From: Thermothielavioides terrestris NRRL 8126
Taxonomy: Eukaryota; Ascomycota; Sordariomycetes; Sordariales; Chaetomiaceae
Assembly (NCBI RefSeq): GCF_000226115.1
Contig: NC_016458.1
Span: 4,560,001-4,624,000, forward strand
Direction: 5' to 3'
Length of the DNA: 64,000 nt
A program made the translations under genes and the position numbers. The notes beneath the pieces were generated by a model. The model worked only from the letters and a program-made list of their open reading frames with translations, had not been told where the DNA came from and did not search any database. Of this stretch, positions 59,398-64,000 are shown in pieces; the stretch's first letter is position 1; every line of letters starts with the position of its first letter.

Positions 59398-61030
59398 TCA
59401 TGCTGCCACTCCCTTCGCAGTCAAAGCTGCCTTGGCCACCTTACCGGCCGGACCATCGGCAGACCGCCAACCAAGCTCCTGTTGCTCCTGGTTCCACTCC
59501 CGAATCTGTTCACACATCCCTTCCATCGTGGTGCAGCCGGGCGTATACCCAAACCCGCCGTCGGTCACGCTCTTCCGCGCTTGGCTGTCGTCCACGACGG
59601 TGTGGATCGAAACGCTGAAAACGGACGGCTGGAGCATGTGAATCGGGCCGCTGGGCTCGTGCAGCCCGAGCTTCGTCAGGAAAGGGAGGCGCGCCAGGAG
59701 GAGACACCAGGCCTCGATGACGTGGGCGATGAGGAACAGGACGATGGGGCGCTGGTAAGTCACGCGGACCGGGGTCACCGACAGCTCTTGCGCTGCGACA
59801 TAGCTGTCGGCGAGGGCGATCGGGGGCCCCGGGTCGGTCACGTTGAAGGTCCTGCCGGCGCAGTGGGGCATGGGCTTGTCGGTCTGGGCCAGGGCGGCTT
59901 CGAATTGCAGGTGTGCGAGCGCGACGTTGCGGGAGTAGACAAAGTTTCTTTTCCGGGGCGACGGCAAGGATGAGCAGAGATGTTGGAGGAAGGGGTGAAT
60001 AGGGGAGAGAACTGAACTGACTGGATTATGTGCGGGATCCAGCTGACGATGGAACCCATGCGGAGCACCATTCCAAGGACGGAGTCCGTCTTTTGACCGT
60101 AGATAGGGTTTCCAGGGCGGATCGCACCTGTCCGAAAGCCGTCTTGGTTCGCGGCACAAACGGCACGCTCGGCCTCGGCTTTAGAGAAAGCATCTACAAC
60201 CCAGTCAGTTTCTCGGCAGGTGCAAGACAAGCAAGCACACTTACAGTTGGAGAAAAAGAGGTGGCGCGGGCGTAGCGGAACATCAAAGTCCTTCTCGCTG
60301 GCGACTTGGACGTAGTCCTCAGGGGTGCTCTGCCACGGCCAGATCCAGAATTTGGGAGGCAGGATGCTCACGGAGGCGGACGAGGTGGCGATAAAGACGT
60401 CGGCGCCGGCTGCCTTGGCAACTTCGAGGACGTTTCTCGCACCATCCCGATTCACGGGGCTGAGGCGATGGTACAGCAGCAGGCTACGCTCCTGAGGTCT
60501 CACAATGGCGGCCGTGTGGAACACGGTCAGAGGCTGCTTGGCAACCGACGCGGGCCAGGGCCTGAAGAAAGCTGCCTCGACAGACGCGCGAGAACTGATG
60601 TCGGCTTTCACGAAGTCGCAGCCCGCGGCCGCCTCGAGCATGTCTCGTCGGTTGAGCGGCACAAAGTCGATGATGCGGATGCTCTCGGGAGCCTCGCCTC
60701 GCTGCAGCAGCTGCAGGACGATGTCCCCCCCAACGAGCCCTGGACCGTGTTAGCTCATAATCGAGGCTCTTGGATGTCTCGGACGGTGGGAAGCGCCGAA
60801 CCGGATCCGCCAACCACCACATAGCGCCTCCCCAGGCGTGGCGGCAGGAGCTTGGCGAAGTCGACCGGATTTTGTTTCAGGCGCTCATAGGTATCTCGGA
60901 GCTCTTTTCTTGTCCACCGCCGAGGTGAGAGCTTGCTGATTTCCTCGGGCACGCTCTGCATGGCCGAGTTGACGCGAGCCAGCCACGCCAAAGTGATGGC
61001 AAGCGCTGCAAGAGCGACGGCCCACATCAT
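59398..61030 (-). CDS. 3-beta-hydroxysteroid dehydrogenase/isomerase-type SDR, membrane-anchored
   Basis: Four exons, 61030-60802, 60739-60245, 60193-60022 and 59947-59398, encode 481 aa. Junctions restore VVGGSG-LVGGDIV, FFSN-YAFSKAEAE and IPHIIQ-NFVYSRN. An N-terminal hydrophobic stretch (MMWAVALAALAITLAWLARV) is a likely signal anchor. The Rossmann signature is YVVVGGSGLVGGDI and the active-site pair is Y242/K246 in YAFSK; the second intron splits the Tyr codon. IRPGNPIYG and NVALAHL are usual in 3-beta-HSD and Erg26 relatives. A second hydrophobic segment (PIVLFLIAHVIEAWCLLLA) lies near the C-terminus. It should oxidise a 3-beta-hydroxyl of a sterol or related lipid with NAD+ at the ER. 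Erg26 itself usually lacks the long C-terminal extension, so this may be a paralogue. Confidence 0.87.
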
Positions 61031-61642
61031 GATGCTTTATATGTCCGTGCTTATGTAGGCACTCAATGCATGTCCCTGCAAGTGACGAGCGTTCAGACAC
61101 AGTCGAGGAGACCTGGCACCCTGTCAGCTCAGAGCAAAGGCAGATCCAAGCATGCCAGAAGTCATATACGTGTAGAAGCAAGCTGATTTAAAGGGACGCA
61201 AAGTCGGCGCATGATCAACGTCAGAAGACGGAACACCAATCTGTACACCTTCAGCAATTGGAATCCTACGTGGCAGGGGTGCATTGTTGTGGTGCACTGT
61301 TGTGGCACCAACAAGCAACGTTAACTTTTCTGGGAAGTTCTCACGGGCCTCACCCGCCACGCTCGGAATCCAAATGCTGGAAGAGGTGTACCCTTCTTTT
61401 AACGTCCTTGTAAGGTAGTGTATTGAGAGTCTGCTGTAGCATCCATGTTTATGATGCTGCAAAAATGTCCGCTAAGTAAACTCTCCGTGCACCTGGTGGC
61501 CGAAACACAAGACATGGTAATGAAACCAGGTTGCTAGGCACCTTTTCGGGTGCCAGTGCTGTCCGACCGCCAAAATCGGTTAATGTCAACTCGATTTGGC
61601 CGGGAGATGAACCAGTTTGGATCCGCCGGATGGTCGTCGTTA
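61031..61642. other. intergenic / dehydrogenase promoter
   Basis: No coding signal. It ends at the left edge of the second TIR element. Confidence 0.45.
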
Positions 61643-62006
61643 AAGAGGTCCCGCCAAGACTAATTTCGGAGACTGCCGCGTACAAGTAATTACAAATCGG
61701 CAGGCCGCGACGACTTCGAGCAAACATCAACAACGAACAATCGCAAAAACTCGTCGTAACAACTTTATAAAAACTCAACCAAATCGAAAAAAAAAAAAAA
61801 AAAATGAGGGTAACCCGTACCCTAACTATAACCTGCATCCTAACCTTAACCTAAACTCTAACTAGCGGGGAGCTGGCGCCGTCTCCTGCACTCCCGGCGA
61901 ACTAACCCTTGGCGATAGAGCAAACGCCTTAGCGATAGTAGCTATGTAATAACGTTGTAAAAACTTAGCCGACAATTGGCCGAAATTAGTCTTGGCGGGA
62001 CCTCTT
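61643..62006. mobile_element. short non-autonomous TIR element, copy 2 (inverted relative to copy 1)
   Basis: The 364 bp element has perfect 27 bp terminal inverted repeats (61643-61669 and 61980-62006), identical to those of the copy at 21271. It is flanked by TA on both sides. Its interior matches copy 1 as reverse complement: the AGACTGCCG arm, the GACGACTTCGAGCAAACATC segment, an A-run, CCCTAA-like repeats (about 61808-61862) and the TTGGCGATAG units. It is 57 bp shorter, chiefly by internal losses. No open frame is present. Confidence 0.85.
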
Positions 62007-63057
62007 TAACGTCCACCCGCCGGATTGGATGGCCAGCGTAGCCCACCGTGGAGCTTTCTTGGCTTCACCTGCACCGGCGATCCGACGGTGCTTACCTCAT
62101 TCTCACGGCTGCTCGCGCATGTCAAGAACAACATCGCCCTCGTCCGTCCCAGCTTCCTTGCATTCCATGATAATACGAAAATGAGCAAGATGGCAAAACA
62201 TGTGTGCTGAAACACCAATTCAAGCCCCGGCACCTGCTCGACAAACACGCAACTATCTCCGAACACGAAACTATCTCCGTCTCTGTTTCTGGGCCACTTC
62301 GAGCTGCGGTAATTATTCCGTACACAATAGTGTACTGTACATACATACACCGCTGCGTCCCGAGCTCGCCGTGTGCTTTCCCTGCCGTGTTCACGCGGTT
62401 CCGCGAGCTGTCAGCGACAGCGAGGGCCAGCAAATGTTGTACCCTCCGGTTATTCCAGAGCACTGTCGAGCGGGAAAGTGGGATACCGCATCGCGTGGCT
62501 ATCGGAGTGCGCCAAGCAAGGCACAAGGTTCGGTCTCGTGTTGATGCGGGGGCAACGAAACCGGCCACGTACAACTCCGTACATTAGTGTAGTGTAATAC
62601 CGGCCGCGCACTCCGTGCACTTGTGTAATCCGCAGTGTACGTTTTAGGTGGTACGGAGAAGTGGAAGGAATACCCTAGTGTACGGAATACACAGAGCTAG
62701 CCGTTCGCAGCGGTCCAAGCAAAGATCCATCCAATCAGCGGGTCACGCGGCTGTCCAGGGGTTGAGGCATCGTGACGAGGGTGACGAGAGTCTCGCCTTC
62801 CCTATCGGTTTGCTCAGTTTGCAGTTGCCGGGAAGCCGGATTGGATGCAATTTGGCAGCAGTCGCTTTGGGCTTTCCCGGCCATCTCTGCCTCGAAGCTC
62901 TCTGCCCGCCGCAGCGGAATCAACAACAACAAAAACGTCGATTCCAACGCGAGAGTGCATTTATCTCCCCATTGCGCAGCGCCAGCTGCATTGTGTAGAA
63001 TCTGTCTACAGCATTAGCTTTCTGGATCCAACAAATATTCCCGATTTCAGTCTCACG
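62007..63057. other. intergenic with motif cluster
   Basis: No gene is supported. TACGGAATAC at 62681-62690 and several diverged relatives lie between about 62310 and 62690, the densest group after the one near 10.1-10.5 kb. The right part is the promoter of the GPI protein gene. Confidence 0.45.
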
Positions 63058-63825
63058 ATGCGCCACGCCGTTCTGCTCGTCGCGCTTTCGGCGGTCGGCG
63101 TCGCCAGCGCCCAAAACTTCACCATCAATCCCGGCAGCGTCGACACTTCAACCAAGAGTAAGCACTGCCCAGTTGATCCGCTCACTCCCCGCACGGCCCT
63201 CCACTGACAGCACCTCAGCCAGTTGGTGCAGCGCCGAGTACAACAGTTGCAACCTCCTCTGCGGCGGCAACCTCCTGGCCAACCTCTGCGACGTGGTACG
63301 TGTGAACCGCACAGGTCTGGTCGCTCGGAATGGCGAGTTGACACAGCGCAACAGGACACCCTAAACTACAACTGCACTTGCTCGAACGGCTCTGCGCCTG
63401 GTCTGCAGTACTACACCCAGACCATCCCCACTGTGAGTGCCGCTTGTGCAATGGCGACTCGACCCAGCCGTGCACTTGGCTGACCTCGTCCACAGTTCAT
63501 CTGCGAACAAGCCTACGCCGACTGCATTGCCGCCAACACGGGCAGCTCGCGCGCTCAGGATGACTGCAAGAACAACATCCAGAGCAAGTGCGGCACCCTG
63601 GACCCCAATAAGGTGCAGGCCAGCAGTCCCTCGAGTAGCAGTGCTGGCTCGGGTGCTGGCGCCACTCAAGGCGCCTCCTCTTCCGGTTCTTCGTCTCCGT
63701 CTGCTTCTGCTGCTCAGAGCGCCCCCAGCAGCTCCACTTCGCATGGGGCTGCGCCTACCAATGCTGCCTACATCGGCAACGGCCTCGCCGTGGTTGCCGC
63801 CGGCGTTTTTGCTGCCCTGCTCTAG
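63058..63825 (+). CDS. DUF7707-type cysteine-rich GPI-anchored protein
   Basis: Four exons, 63058-63157, 63219-63295, 63355-63432 and 63496-63825, encode 194 aa. Introns are 59-63 nt with standard GTAAGC/GTACGT/GTGAGT donors. A signal peptide (MRHAVLLVALSAVGVASA) is followed by the cysteine-rich module: INPGSVDTSTKTSWCSAEYNSCNLLC, then DTLNYNCTCSNGSAPGLQYYTQTIP and FICEQAYADCIA. This is the layout of the small fungal family now called DUF7707. The C-terminal half is Ser/Ala/Gly-rich and ends in a hydrophobic GPI signal (YIGNGLAVVAAGVFAALL). The protein should sit at the cell wall or outer membrane face. Its function is unknown. Confidence 0.88.
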
Positions 63826-64000
63826 TAAGCGTGGCGGTGGGAAAGCGGCCGGCCGATCGCGCACGGCAACCAGCCATTGCGCGCACGGCCGTTGCCGCGT
63901 TGAGCAATGATTCCATTCTTTTGTATCGAATTTGCCTTGATTTCGCTCTGGACGGGCTTTTATATCGGCGACAGCAGGACTCGCAAGTACCTAGCCTCCC

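Noticed and set aside
1..64000. CRISPR arrays, bacterial operons, ribosome binding sites
   Set aside because: Spliced genes and fungal protein families throughout show a eukaryotic nuclear genome. No regular spacer-repeat array was seen.

Overview
The window looks like chromosomal DNA of a filamentous ascomycete, most likely a sordariomycete and possibly Chaetomiaceae. The evidence is GC-rich coding sequence, short GT..AG introns (mostly 45-110 nt) with CTRAC-type branch sites, and a typical fungal gene set (Shr3 permease chaperone, WLM/Wss1-like protease, SAS4-domain protein, DUF7707 GPI protein, hybrid histidine kinase). The species assignment is inference only. Splice sites were read by eye. 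In every model with complete splice sites the joined exons are a multiple of three and restore family motifs across the junctions.

Layout, left to right: Shr3 (-), AKR8-type aldo/keto reductase (-), DUF202 membrane protein (+), UPF1-like/SMUBP2 helicase (+), and a gene-free 3.6 kb stretch. Next come a large disordered coiled-coil protein (+), a Ty3/gypsy chromodomain integrase remnant (-) and a degenerate hybrid histidine kinase (-). These are followed by a 421 bp TIR element, an aldehyde dehydrogenase (+), a DUF5519 protein (-), a secreted pepsin-type protease (-), a WLM protease with a SUMO-interacting motif and two zinc fingers (+), and a low-complexity protein (+). The right half holds intronless TFIID subunit TAF2 (-), a RING/IBR protein (-), a SAS4-domain protein (-), an unknown protein with an 8-nt first exon (-) and a 3.7 kb gene-free stretch. 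It ends with a VPS9-ankyrin-PX-BAR-like protein resembling yeast Vrl1 (-), the Ola1 ATPase (-), a PPPDE/DeSI peptidase (+), a 3-beta-HSD-like dehydrogenase (-), a second TIR element (364 bp) and a DUF7707 GPI-anchored protein (+).

There is no gene cluster with one obvious shared pathway. The genes are mainly housekeeping: amino-acid permease trafficking, endosomal trafficking, transcription initiation, chromatin silencing, DNA-protein crosslink repair, ubiquitin/SUMO proteolysis and sterol-type chemistry. They are separated by 0.3-3.7 kb spacers. The accessory signal lies in those spacers: two inverted copies of a short TA-flanked element with perfect 27 bp terminal repeats and TTAGGG-like interiors, a decayed chromovirus fragment, a kinase missing its phospho-acceptor segment, and a dispersed TACGGAATAC motif.
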